Both the position numbers and the translations under genes were made by a program. Positions 13,949-21,343 of a stretch of DNA of 21,952 nucleotides are shown here, in pieces. The notes beneath the pieces were generated by a model, which worked only from the letters and a program-made list of their open reading frames with translations, searched no databases and was not told the DNA's origin. Numbering within the stretch: the first letter of the stretch is position 1; the number at the start of each line of letters is the position of its first letter. The stretch is from Sva-07 sp964549065 (lineage in GTDB: Bacteria; Actinomycetota; Acidimicrobiia; Acidimicrobiales; Ilumatobacteraceae), in NCBI GenBank assembly GCA_964549065.1, contig CAZJUC010000029.1, positions 1 to 21,952 on the forward strand. The letters are read 5' to 3'.

Positions 13949-14149
13949 CTAGGAGATGCTGCCTTCGCCCTTTGCGTCGGCGCCCTTTTCGTTCATCTCC
14001 TGATAATGCTCGTCGACCTCGTCGAGGTCGACGTCGTCGGCCGACCGTTCTGCGGCCCGTTCCTCTTCGTCGGTCGGAACCGGCCCCGCACTCGGCTCGG
14101 TGAACTCATCGGCCCGCTGGTTGTCGGTGTCGGTGTTGAAGTCGGTCAT
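13949..14149 (-). CDS. Small acidic conserved hypothetical protein
   Basis: A 66-residue, strongly acidic and probably largely disordered protein. The notable part is the C-terminus, HYQEMNEKGADAKGEGSIS (48-66), of a type (EM-x3-GA-x2-GEG) that recurs at the ends of small actinobacterial stress-linked proteins; I know no function. The frame is open well upstream across dps, but ATG 14149 is supported by a GGGTA box ending exactly 10 nt before it, with a CGTTT 15 nt further up, the same promoter layout as the divergent dps gene. This makes the short frame more likely to be a real, stress-induced gene. Confidence 0.72.
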   Translation of the reverse strand: MTDFNTDTDNQRADEFTEPSAGPVPTDEEERAAERSADDVDLDEVDEHYQEMNEKGADAKGEGSIS

Positions 14150-14159
14150 GGCACGGTCG

Positions 14160-14184
14160 TACCCGAGCTCGGAACACCGAAACG
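14160..14184 (-). promoter_or_regulatory. SigB/SigF-type promoter for the small acidic protein gene
   Basis: On the minus strand CGTTT (14184-14180), 15 nt, GGGTA (14164-14160), then 10 nt to the ATG. Identical boxes and spacing to the dps promoter facing the other way. Confidence 0.7.
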
Positions 14185-14255
14185 CCGACCTTCGAATGGC
14201 CAGGGACACGAATCGGCCGGTGCACGAGCGCCTGCGTCGAAAAACGGCCGCCACA

Positions 14256-14280
14256 CGTTTGGGCCGGCGCGGCGCGGGTA
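14256..14280 (+). promoter_or_regulatory. SigB/SigF-type promoter for dps
   Basis: CGTTT (14256-14260), 15 nt, GGGTA (14276-14280), then 10 nt to ATG 14291, so the transcript would be leaderless or nearly so. Confidence 0.72.
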
Positions 14281-14290
14281 CCGCGGCGCC

Positions 14291-14824
14291 ATGACCAACG
14301 TGACGAACCTGAAGACCACCGTCCCTGCCATGAGCGAGGAGGCTTCGGCTGACGTGATCAACGCCCTCCAGGAGCGACTGGTTGCGTTGATCGACCTGCA
14401 GCTGACCCTGAAGCACGTTCACTGGAACGTCGTCGGCATGAACTTCATCGCGATTCACGAGATGCTCGACCCGCAGGTCGATGCGGTGCGGCTGCAGACC
14501 GACGCAGTCGCCGAACGGATCGCCACGCTGGGCGGCGAACCACAGGGCACGCCCGGTGCCGTGGTCGAGATGCGCAGCTGGAACGACTACGACTTGACCC
14601 GGGCACCGAGCGTGCAGCACCTGGTGGAGGTCGACAAGGTGTATTCCGGCGTGATCGCCGACCATCGTGAGGCGATCTCGACGGTCGGCGAAATCGATCC
14701 GGTCACCGAGGATCTCCTCATCGGCCACGTCGCCGATCTCGAACTCTTCCAGTGGTTCGTGCGGGCGCACCTCAAGGATGCCACGGGCGACGTCGTCCAT
14801 CGAAGCGACCACGACAAGTCCTGA
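14291..14824 (+). CDS. dps: Dps family DNA-binding, iron-storing ferritin-like protein
   Basis: A 177-residue Dps. These form 12-subunit shells that oxidise and store iron with peroxide and can coat DNA in starved or stressed cells. The inter-subunit ferroxidase signature is clear: HVHWNVVGMNFIAIHEMLD gives His44 and His56 with acidic residues after them, followed by DAVAERIATLGGEP (about 71-84). The four-helix bundle covers about 18-165; the tail (DVVHRSDHDKS) is short and polar. Length is normal. The frame is open back to 14006, but only ATG 14291 fits the family and the promoter. The gene has its own SigF-type promoter and a divergent small acidic gene with the same promoter type. Confidence 0.95.
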   Translation: MTNVTNLKTTVPAMSEEASADVINALQERLVALIDLQLTLKHVHWNVVGMNFIAIHEMLDPQVDAVRLQTDAVAERIATLGGEPQGTPGAVVEMRSWNDYDLTRAPSVQHLVEVDKVYSGVIADHREAISTVGEIDPVTEDLLIGHVADLELFQWFVRAHLKDATGDVVHRSDHDKS

Positions 14825-14977
14825 TCACCACGACCAGATCGTCGAATCTCCCGACCACCGATTGCGCCTGGCGCGGTCGCTGCCCTCACCGGCGGCGACC
14901 TCGTCAGGCGTTCGTCGTTTGCCGACCTACCCGCTCGTCGGAGGTCGTCACGGATCGGAGGGCTATGCTCTGCGCGC

Positions 14978-15289
14978 ATGTCCGAGCACCCGGTGCGCCT
15001 CGTCGCGACCGACATCGATCCGTCCACCGTTGCGTTGGAGGGCGAGATCGACGCCCACACCGCCCCGGAACTCGCAGCTCGCTATGCCGAACTCCCCGAG
15101 GGTGACGGCGATTTCTCGATCGACATGTCGCGGGTCGGTTTCATGGACTCGAGTGGCCTCCGTGTGGTGATCGAACTGCACCAGCGTGCCGAAGAGGCCC
15201 AACGGCGGCTGGTCCTGCGTTCGCCGAGCCAGCCCGTTTCCCGGTTGATCGAGGTGTCCGGGCTCACCGGTCACCTCCACGTCGACTGA
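14978..15289 (+). CDS. STAS-domain anti-anti-sigma factor (RsbV/SpoIIAA-like)
   Basis: A 103-residue single STAS domain. The phosphorylation motif FMDSSGLRVVIEL places the target serine at Ser58, the same position as in SpoIIAA. When unphosphorylated, such proteins bind an RsbW-type kinase and free the sigma factor. Candidate partners encoded in this window are the RsbW-like proteins starting at 7513 and 9681. A TATGCT box ends 8 nt before the ATG, suggesting a leaderless housekeeping transcript and not a SigF one. The 3' end overlaps the convergent DUF2254 gene by 26 bp. Confidence 0.9.
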   Translation: MSEHPVRLVATDIDPSTVALEGEIDAHTAPELAARYAELPEGDGDFSIDMSRVGFMDSSGLRVVIELHQRAEEAQRRLVLRSPSQPVSRLIEVSGLTGHLHVD

Positions 15290-16556
15290 ACGAACGGTCC
15301 TCGGCGCCGGCACGCCGGAGCGAGTCGAGCATGGCGTCGAGCGGGCCGGTCGGTCCGGCCAGCTCGCGTCGGTCGATCTCGGAACGCAACAGTTGCAGCA
15401 CGCTGAGCAGCGTCTCGCGCACCTGTCGGTCAGCGTCGCCGTAGTGGATGATCGGTGAGAACGCCCGGTCGAGCAGGTCCGCGTGCGTGGGACGGTGTCG
15501 CACGAGCGTTCGTGACCCGGATCGTTGGGTGGTCGACAGCGCCGGATGCTGCCACAAGGCGGTCATCACCGTGCCGAGTTGCACCACGACGTCGGACGCT
15601 GTGGTGGGATCGTTGACACCGGGCGAGAGCGCACGCACGGCGATGTCGGTCAGCTGGATGACGCCGAACTCGACGTCTTGCTGCATCGTGCGGTTGTCGC
15701 CGACGGCGATGGCACCGAGGAGGGACGACCGGTACGAATCGGTCTCCCGCGGGGGCGGCGCGATCCACATCAGGGGGCTGTCCTGGGTGACGAAGCTGCC
15801 GACCGTCGCCGTGAGGTAGCCGGTGCTGTGCTCGGGAAGCGACGCGAGGACGCGGTCGTCGTCCACCTGCTGGACCCAGCCGGACGAGGGCGCCTCGAGC
15901 GCGGCGGATCCGATCGGCACGTCGATGGTTCCATCGGGTCGCAGCGCTCCCGAATCGGGAGCGACGTCGAGTTGGTCCGGTTCGGCTCCGAAGTTGCGAT
16001 GCACGATGCCGATCGTCTCGTTGGCGATCCGTTCGGCGACGGAGCCGACCTGCAGGCTGTGGGTGATGTGATCGACGGTGCGAACGACCGCGACGAGCGA
16101 CAGCACGCCGAGCGCCACGGCGCCGAGAACGGTGAGATGGGGGATCACGGCGATGTCGTCCTCGCCGAAACTTCGTGTCGATCTCAGCGCCAACAGGCAG
16201 TAGACGGTGGTGCCGAGCACGAATCCCACGGCGTTCTGCACGGTGCGGTTGCCGAGCCAGTTGCGAAGCGTGCGCGGAGAGAACTGCGAACTCGCGAGCT
16301 GTACGGCCACCAACATCATCGACAGCAGCAGGGTGGTCGACGTGATCAGACCGCCGGCAATCGAGGCGAACACCGATCGGGCCCCGTCGACACTGGTCTC
16401 GAGCAAGTCGGGCAGCGACCTGTCGGTGAGCTGGCGGTCGACCCAGAGCAGGAACTGGCTGAGGACGATCGCACCGAGAACGTACAGCGTCGGGATGAAC
16501 GACAGCCGATGTCGCATCCCGTCTGCGATCTGGCGCAGACGGACCTCGCCGATCAC
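15264..16556 (-). CDS. DUF2254 family membrane protein
   Basis: A 430-residue protein of family DUF2254, function unknown. The N-terminal half holds about four membrane segments: SFIPTLYVLGAIVLSQFLLW, then GLITSTTLLLSMMLVAVQLA, AVGFVLGTTVYCLLAL and LTVLGAVALGVLSLVAVV. The family motif SSQFSPRTLRNWLGNRTVQ follows the second. The C-terminal half is soluble, with GWVQQVDDD, the FGVIQLTDIAVRALSPGVND motif and DPTTASDVVVQLG, all typical. The start is GTG 16556, which overlaps the stop of the phospholipase-D-like gene as GTGA; a longer in-frame reading to 16622 is inside that gene. The coupling implies joint expression from the SigF-type promoter at 17811-17836. Confidence 0.9.
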   Translation of the reverse strand: MIGEVRLRQIADGMRHRLSFIPTLYVLGAIVLSQFLLWVDRQLTDRSLPDLLETSVDGARSVFASIAGGLITSTTLLLSMMLVAVQLASSQFSPRTLRNWLGNRTVQNAVGFVLGTTVYCLLALRSTRSFGEDDIAVIPHLTVLGAVALGVLSLVAVVRTVDHITHSLQVGSVAERIANETIGIVHRNFGAEPDQLDVAPDSGALRPDGTIDVPIGSAALEAPSSGWVQQVDDDRVLASLPEHSTGYLTATVGSFVTQDSPLMWIAPPPRETDSYRSSLLGAIAVGDNRTMQQDVEFGVIQLTDIAVRALSPGVNDPTTASDVVVQLGTVMTALWQHPALSTTQRSGSRTLVRHRPTHADLLDRAFSPIIHYGDADRQVRETLLSVLQLLRSEIDRRELAGPTGPLDAMLDSLRRAGAEDRSFSRRGGDR

Positions 16557-17800
16557 AGCCAGCCGCTGACGGCGTCGGCGGCCTTCTCCGCAACGCGCTG
16601 CACGATGCCTCGCTCGGCCCACGCTGTCGGATCGATGAGCGTGCTGTGGCGGTGGTCGTCATCGAGGTGACGGTCGAGCACGGCGACGAGGTCCGGATCG
16701 AAGAGGATCACGTTGGTCTCCTCGTCGAACTGGGTCGAGCGCTGGTTCATGTTGGCCGACCCGACGGTGGCCACGGCGCCGTCGACGGTGACGACCTTGG
16801 CGTGCATCATGGAGACGTCGTAGGTGCGGATGTCGACCCCGGCGTCGAGCAGCGACGCGTAGACCGACTCGCCTGCGATCTGGACGAACCGTTTGTCGGC
16901 GTGCTCGCCGGGGACCAGGATCGACACCTCGACACCGCGTGCCACCGCGTCGCGGAGTACGTCGCAGAGTCGATCGTCGGGGTTGAAGTAGGCGGTGGCG
17001 ACCCGGACGCGATGCTGGGCGCACGTGATGAGGGTGAGCATCAGTCGCCACAATTCGCTCGCGCCGGTTTCGGCCGAGCCACGAATCACCGCAACGGTGC
17101 TCGAGCCCGCCGCCGACTGGTCGGCGACCGCCTCGGAGCTGGGGTCGAAGCCGTCGTCGTTCTGGTCGGCCCAGTTGTCGATGAACCCGGCGAGCAGACC
17201 GGCAACGGCTGGACCGCGGATCGCGAGGTGGGTGTCACGCCACTCGCATTCGTTGCGGGCATCGCCATCCCACTCGTCGGCGATGCCGACCCCGCCGGTG
17301 AACCCGATCGTCGCATCGCACACGAGGATCTTGCGGTGGGTGCGATGGTCGACGTCGCCGATCTGCGGCACGCTGTCCTCGATCGGTCGGAACCACCGCA
17401 CGTCGCACCCGGCCGCCGTCATCGCGTCGACGAGGTCGGATCGCATCTTGCGGGCTCCCACGGCGTCGAGCAGGACGCGTACCCGACAGCCCCTCCGTGC
17501 AGCTGCTGCGAGCGAGTCGGCGAACCGTTCGGCGATGTCGCCCTGCCAGTAGACGAAGGTGACCAGGTCGACGTTGTGCTCCGCCGCGTCGATCGCGGTG
17601 AGCATCGCCGGAAAGATCTGAGCGCCGTTTCGCAGCACACGGACCTCGTTGTCCGTCGTGGCGGGGCTGCCGAGCAGGCTCTGCAACCGCAGTTGCCAGT
17701 CTCTCGTCGGGGAGTCGCTGGGTTCGTCGAGCCGGCCCCGTCGTGGTGCGGCACCTGCTCGGGCAGCCGAATCTGCCGCGGTTCCGCCGTCGTCTTTCAT
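16553..17800 (-). CDS. Phospholipase D / cardiolipin synthase-like protein
   Basis: A 415-residue protein with two HKD motifs, HRKILVCD (His155, Lys157, Asp162) and HAKVVTVD (His333, Lys335, Asp340), each followed by the family's Gly/Ser/Asn residues (GFTGGVGIADEW and TVGSANMNQRS). This is the arrangement of bacterial cardiolipin synthases, which join two phosphatidylglycerols, but the N-terminal membrane segments of E. coli ClsA are missing, so ClsB-like or other phospholipase-D activity is equally possible. The first 35 residues are low-complexity and charged. ATG 17800 is preferred to the TTG at 17833, since a GGGCA box ends 10 nt before it. Coupled by GTGA to the DUF2254 gene, which suggests a stress-induced envelope function. 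Confidence 0.9.
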   Translation of the reverse strand: MKDDGGTAADSAARAGAAPRRGRLDEPSDSPTRDWQLRLQSLLGSPATTDNEVRVLRNGAQIFPAMLTAIDAAEHNVDLVTFVYWQGDIAERFADSLAAAARRGCRVRVLLDAVGARKMRSDLVDAMTAAGCDVRWFRPIEDSVPQIGDVDHRTHRKILVCDATIGFTGGVGIADEWDGDARNECEWRDTHLAIRGPAVAGLLAGFIDNWADQNDDGFDPSSEAVADQSAAGSSTVAVIRGSAETGASELWRLMLTLITCAQHRVRVATAYFNPDDRLCDVLRDAVARGVEVSILVPGEHADKRFVQIAGESVYASLLDAGVDIRTYDVSMMHAKVVTVDGAVATVGSANMNQRSTQFDEETNVILFDPDLVAVLDRHLDDDHRHSTLIDPTAWAERGIVQRVAEKAADAVSGWL

Positions 17801-17810
17801 GCGCTCGTGA

Positions 17811-17836
17811 TGCCCTGCTGTGGTCCCCGTCAAACT
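17811..17836 (-). promoter_or_regulatory. SigB/SigF-type promoter for the PLD-DUF2254 operon
   Basis: On the minus strand AGTTT (17836-17832), 16 nt, GGGCA (17815-17811), then exactly 10 nt to ATG 17800. Confidence 0.62.
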
Positions 17837-17899
17837 CGCTCAGGCGGCTCCTGGCGGCACCGAAACTGTACCGATGGACACCGACGGCACACCGATGAT

Positions 17900-17925
17900 G
17901 GTTTGCCGGAGGACGGCCCCGGGCA
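17900..17925 (+). promoter_or_regulatory. SigB/SigF-type promoter for the small membrane protein gene
   Basis: GGTTT (17900-17904), 16 nt, GGGCA (17921-17925). Same boxes and spacer length as the promoter at 18305. Here a 35-nt leader with a strong Shine-Dalgarno follows. Confidence 0.62.
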
Positions 17926-17960
17926 CCCCGACACCGACAGATCCACTTCAGGAGGTTTCC

Positions 17961-18257
17961 ATGTCCACCACGTACGAGAACGCCGTCGACACGCTGCGCG
18001 AGGTCGGTGAACGTCTGACGAACGAGCTGCCCTCGTCGCTGCCCAGCACTCCGACGCTTCCGGACTGGCCGGACGGCCTCGTCGACCGAGTCACCGGCCG
18101 TCAGTCGAACCGCCGGAACACGATGCTCTACATCGGTGGTGGCGTCGCGCTGGTCCTTGCCCTTGCCTGGCTCGTGCGACGTCGCCGAACAGCGTCCGAC
18201 GACCAGCAGACCGGCGCAGCCGGCACGGAGGCGAGCCGGCCGTTCAGCGCTGCTTGA
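17961..18257 (+). CDS. Small single-pass membrane protein, function unknown
   Basis: A 98-residue protein. The first half is polar and slightly helical (ENAVDTLREVGERLTNELP), followed by a Pro-rich stretch. One membrane segment, MLYIGGGVALVLALAWLV at about 55-72, is followed by RRRR, so the N-terminus is probably outside and the basic end inside. No known domain. A strong Shine-Dalgarno (AGGAGG, 17950-17955) precedes the ATG, unlike most genes in this window. It stands between two stress-type operons and has its own SigF-like promoter, so an envelope stress role is plausible but unproven. Confidence 0.78.
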   Translation: MSTTYENAVDTLREVGERLTNELPSSLPSTPTLPDWPDGLVDRVTGRQSNRRNTMLYIGGGVALVLALAWLVRRRRTASDDQQTGAAGTEASRPFSAA

Positions 18258-18304
18258 CGGTGGACTCCAGGGCGAAGCAGCGGTCGAGCATCCGGGTTCC
18301 GGGC

Positions 18305-18330
18305 GGTTTCGCCCTCCGGGTCGGTGGGCA
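18305..18330 (+). promoter_or_regulatory. SigB/SigF-type promoter for the LEA-like/Balon operon
   Basis: GGTTT (18305-18309), 16 nt, GGGCA (18326-18330), then exactly 10 nt to ATG 18341. The region also contains a small hairpin GGGCG-GTTT-CGCCC (18301-18314), which could end the preceding transcript. Confidence 0.62.
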
Positions 18331-18340
18331 CTCCTCCCAC

Positions 18341-18928
18341 ATGGACACCACCGACTTCAACTCCGAGATCTCCCGCCGCCTCGATGAACTCACCGAGCGA
18401 CTCGACCGGCTCGAATCCGAACTCCCACCCATCCCGGCTCGGGCCATCGGTCTCACGCGAGCGACTGCCCACCGGGTGAACGCCACGGCGAGCGATGTGG
18501 CCAACGACGTCGGGCGACAACTCGATCGACTCTCGTCGACAGCCGGCAACGCGATGTCGACCACGCTCGGCCAAGCCCGGTCCGCCGTCGGCCGCACTTC
18601 GGGCACTGCTCGACGTACGGGCAACGAGACCATCGGCCAGGCCCGATCGGCGGTCGACCGCACGTCCGGCACGGCTCGACGCACGAGCAACGAGACGATC
18701 GGTCAGGCGCGAGCGCAGACCCGACGGACCGGCGAGCAGGCCGAGCGCTCCGCAACGGCGCTCCTCGATGACGCCACCCGCGCCGTCGAACCCGATGGCG
18801 ACGGCAAGCCGGCATCACTCGACGACTTGACCAAGGCCGACCTCTACGAACGGGCACAGGAGCTCGACATCGAGGGCCGCAGCTCGATGAGCAAGAGCCA
18901 GCTCGTGCGTGCGCTGCGGTCGGCATGA
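18341..18928 (+). CDS. LEA-like repeat protein with Rho_N/SAP-like C-terminus
   Basis: A 195-residue hydrophilic protein in three parts. Residues 8-29 look like a short coiled coil (RRLDELTERLDRLESEL). Residues 75-124 hold 22-residue repeats of the type TxGQARSAVxRTSGTARRTxNE, two full copies and a partial third; each is two 11-residue units, the pattern of late-embryogenesis-abundant-type helical proteins. Residues 158-195 (SLDDLTKADLYERAQELDIEGR and SMSKSQLVRALRS) match the Rho_N/SAP-like helix-turn-helix motif that binds nucleic acid in other proteins. The middle is Arg- and Thr-rich. Function is not known; protection or nucleoid binding in stress would fit. The stop overlaps the Balon-like gene as ATGA. 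Longer in-frame reading to 18254 would cross the promoter. Confidence 0.82.
   Translation: MDTTDFNSEISRRLDELTERLDRLESELPPIPARAIGLTRATAHRVNATASDVANDVGRQLDRLSSTAGNAMSTTLGQARSAVGRTSGTARRTGNETIGQARSAVDRTSGTARRTSNETIGQARAQTRRTGEQAERSATALLDDATRAVEPDGDGKPASLDDLTKADLYERAQELDIEGRSSMSKSQLVRALRSA
18563..18712 (+). repeat. 66-bp in-frame tandem repeat (2.3 copies)
   Basis: Copies at 18563-18628 and 18629-18694 and a partial one at 18695-18712 encode the 22-residue repeats of the LEA-like protein. Protein identity between the two full copies is high (19 of 22), while codons differ, so the repeat is old or kept by selection at protein level. Confidence 0.8.
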
Positions 18929-19959
18929 GCAGCGCCGGCGAATTCGGCGACCTGCGCGAGCTGGCCACTGCGGATGGGCCGTTCGTCACCATCGCCATCC
19001 CGACCCCGAGCGGACTCGACGATGCCCAGCATCGTTTCGACGTCCGTTGGAAGAACGCCCGACGTGAGCTGGAAGGCTCGCGTTGGACCGACGACGACAT
19101 CGCCGAACTCGACTCGTTCGTCTCGGCCCTGCCGCACGACGCCGGTGCCGCCCTCGTGCTGTTCCGCGCCGCCGACGGCACGACGCTGGCCGAGTTCCTG
19201 GACGAGCCGGTCGGCGAACTGGTGGTCGTGGAGAGCACGCTGCCACGCCTGGCGCTCGTGATCGAAGCGCGCCAGCGAGTCGTACCGCACCTCGTGGTCG
19301 AGGCCGACCGGGCCGGTGCCGACATCCACGTCTTCGACGGTGGTCGAGTGCTCGACACCGACCAGGTCGACGGGGACACCGAGCACATCCATCGCGGTCA
19401 CCCCGGTGGTTGGTCGCAACGGCGCTTCCAGCAGCGTGCGGAGAACACGTGGGAACGCAATGCCGACGACGTCGCCGCCCAGATCGTGGAGATGGCCGAC
19501 CAGTACGGATCCGAGATCGTGTTCGTCGCCGGTGATGTCAGGGCTCAGCATCTGGTGCGCGACTCGCTCCCCGAGCGACTGCGCGAACGGACCGTCTTGA
19601 TCGACGCCGGGTCCCCTGATGGTGTGTCCGACGAGATCGTTCGCCTGCTCAACGATCATGTCGCCCGTCATGTCCGTGATCTCCTCGATCGCGTACGTCA
19701 ACGCATGGGAACAGGCACCGCTTCGACCGATGTCGACGACATCCTCGCCTGTCTGGCGCAAGGTCGGGTCGAGCACCTACTCGTGCACGACGACGGGACC
19801 GATGACGCCGTCACGAAGGAACCGCACGGAGACATCCCTGCCGGGACCCGTCTGGTCGACGCCGCCATCGCAGCGTCGCTCGGATCGGATGCCGACATCA
19901 CCGTGGTCCCCAACGCGGCAGTGCTCGACGGGCCGATCGCGGCGCTGTACCGCTGGTGA
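18925..19959 (+). CDS. Balon/Rv2629-type ribosome hibernation factor (bacterial eRF1-like)
   Basis: A 344-residue protein of the bacterial/archaeal eRF1-like family that includes mycobacterial Rv2629 and Msmeg1130, often annotated as Vms1/Ankzf1-type peptidyl-tRNA hydrolase. Msmeg1130 and Psychrobacter Balon were shown to sit in the A site of idle ribosomes, delivered by EF-Tu. Family features: an N-terminal domain with VTIAIPTPSG, the central loop GGWSQRRFQQRAENTWERNA (161-180), which occupies the place of the eRF1 GGQ region, and a pelota-like C-terminal domain ending PNAAVLDGPIAALYRW. GWSQ in place of GGQ argues against classical termination activity. It is coupled (ATGA) to the LEA-like gene and probably expressed from the same stress promoter, which suits a hibernation role. 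Confidence 0.86.
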   Translation: MSSAGEFGDLRELATADGPFVTIAIPTPSGLDDAQHRFDVRWKNARRELEGSRWTDDDIAELDSFVSALPHDAGAALVLFRAADGTTLAEFLDEPVGELVVVESTLPRLALVIEARQRVVPHLVVEADRAGADIHVFDGGRVLDTDQVDGDTEHIHRGHPGGWSQRRFQQRAENTWERNADDVAAQIVEMADQYGSEIVFVAGDVRAQHLVRDSLPERLRERTVLIDAGSPDGVSDEIVRLLNDHVARHVRDLLDRVRQRMGTGTASTDVDDILACLAQGRVEHLLVHDDGTDDAVTKEPHGDIPAGTRLVDAAIAASLGSDADITVVPNAAVLDGPIAALYRW

Positions 19960-20002
19960 CTCGCGCGCTGAACGCGCCGAAGCGCCGGCTCCTCGGGGCG
20001 AC

Positions 20003-20019
20003 TGGCTGGTGACCAGCCA
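20003..20019. promoter_or_regulatory. Perfect palindrome upstream of the P450 gene
   Basis: TGGCTGGT-G-ACCAGCCA, an 8-bp inverted repeat about one central base, lies 7 nt before the TAGCGT (20027-20032) that may be the P450 -10 box. CGCTAGCG (20024-20031), itself palindromic, overlaps that box. The layout suits a repressor operator; as RNA it could also form a hairpin ending the Balon transcript. Confidence 0.45.
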
Positions 20020-20076
20020 CGCTCGCTAGCGTGCGCAGCGACGGCACCCCCGCCGCCCGTTCGTCACAGGAGAACC

Positions 20077-21339
20077 ATGACCACCAGTGCATCGCGACTG
20101 ATCGAGCCCATGTTCTGGACCCAGACGCTCGAGGAGCGGATGGCCGAGTTCGCGGAGATCCGTGAGCTCGGCGCCGTGCTCCCCGTCGAGGTCCACAACG
20201 CCATGACCGACGCGACCGAACAATTCCATGCGCTGACCCGTTACGACGAGATCGTCGAGGTCAGCAAGCGGCCCGACGACTTCTGTTCCGGCAAGGGCGC
20301 CGTCTCGGTCTTCGACATGCCGATGGAGATGCTCGAATTCTTCGGCAGTTTCATCAACATGGACAACCCGCGCCATGCGAAGCAACGCCGAATCGTGGCG
20401 CACAGCTTCACACCGACGCAGCTCCAGGGTGTCCTCGACTCGGTCGAGACGATCTGCACCGAAGTGATCGACGGCTTCTGCGAACGCGGCGAGGTCGACC
20501 TCGTCGAGGTGCTCTCCCAGCCGTTCCCGCTGCTCGTGATCTGCGACATGATGGGGATCCCCCGGAGCCAGTTCCGAACAGTGCTCGACGCCACGAACGT
20601 CATCCTCAGCGGTGGTGACCCCGAGTTCATCGGCGACGGCGATCCGATGGGCGCCTACCTGACAGCCGGTATCTCGCTGAGCGAGCTGATGGGTGATCTC
20701 ATCGAGGAGCGTCGGAAGAATCCCACCGACGACCTCACGTCGAAGCTGGTGCACCACGATCTGCCCGAGGACGAGCTCACCCCGGCCGAGATCACCTCGT
20801 TCTTCGTTCTGCTGGCGGTGGCCGGCAACGACACGACACGCACCGCCATCAGCCACGGTGTCGACCTGTTGTCGAAGAATCCCGAGCAGCGGGCGATCTG
20901 GCAGGCCGACGTCGACGGCGTCACCAGCAGCGCAGTCGAGGAAATCGTTCGTGCGGCGTCGCCGGTCACCTTCATGCGCCGCACCGCCACGGGTGACGTC
21001 ACCCTGGCCGGCCAGGAATTCCACGAGGGCGACAAGTTCGTGATGCTCTACGGCGCGGCCAACCGCGATCCCCGAGTGTTCGAGCAGCCCGAGGTGTTCG
21101 ACGTGCGTCGTCAGCCGAACCCCCATGTCGGGTTCGGCGGTCCCGGGCCGCACTTCTGTCTGGGCGCGAACTTGGCGCGACGCGAGGTCGCGATCGTGTT
21201 CCGTGAGCTGTTCCGGCGACTCCCCGACCTCGAGGTGACCGGCCCCGCCGTGCCGCTCGACACCGCTGGCCTGCCGCTCGTCAGTGGTATCAAGCGTCTG
21301 CCGGTGCGCTTCACCCCGACGGCCACATCGACCGCCTGA
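20077..21339 (+). CDS. Cytochrome P450
   Basis: A 420-residue soluble bacterial P450 mono-oxygenase. Diagnostic motifs: the oxygen-binding I-helix AGNDTTR (249-255), the K-helix ExxR as EEIVR (Glu289, Arg292), and the heme loop GFGGPGPHFCLGANLARRE with the axial ligand Cys361. The INMDNPRHAKQRRIVAHSF stretch is the C-helix region. Overall it looks most like the actinobacterial CYP124/125/142-type group that hydroxylates sterol side chains or branched lipids, but subfamily and substrate cannot be set from motifs. No ferredoxin or reductase gene is adjacent. Start ATG 20077 has a good Shine-Dalgarno (AGGAGA, 20068-20073). It converges on the NTF2-like gene with 4 bp between the stops. Confidence 0.95.
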   Translation: MTTSASRLIEPMFWTQTLEERMAEFAEIRELGAVLPVEVHNAMTDATEQFHALTRYDEIVEVSKRPDDFCSGKGAVSVFDMPMEMLEFFGSFINMDNPRHAKQRRIVAHSFTPTQLQGVLDSVETICTEVIDGFCERGEVDLVEVLSQPFPLLVICDMMGIPRSQFRTVLDATNVILSGGDPEFIGDGDPMGAYLTAGISLSELMGDLIEERRKNPTDDLTSKLVHHDLPEDELTPAEITSFFVLLAVAGNDTTRTAISHGVDLLSKNPEQRAIWQADVDGVTSSAVEEIVRAASPVTFMRRTATGDVTLAGQEFHEGDKFVMLYGAANRDPRVFEQPEVFDVRRQPNPHVGFGGPGPHFCLGANLARREVAIVFRELFRRLPDLEVTGPAVPLDTAGLPLVSGIKRLPVRFTPTATSTA

Positions 21340-21343
21340 GCCG

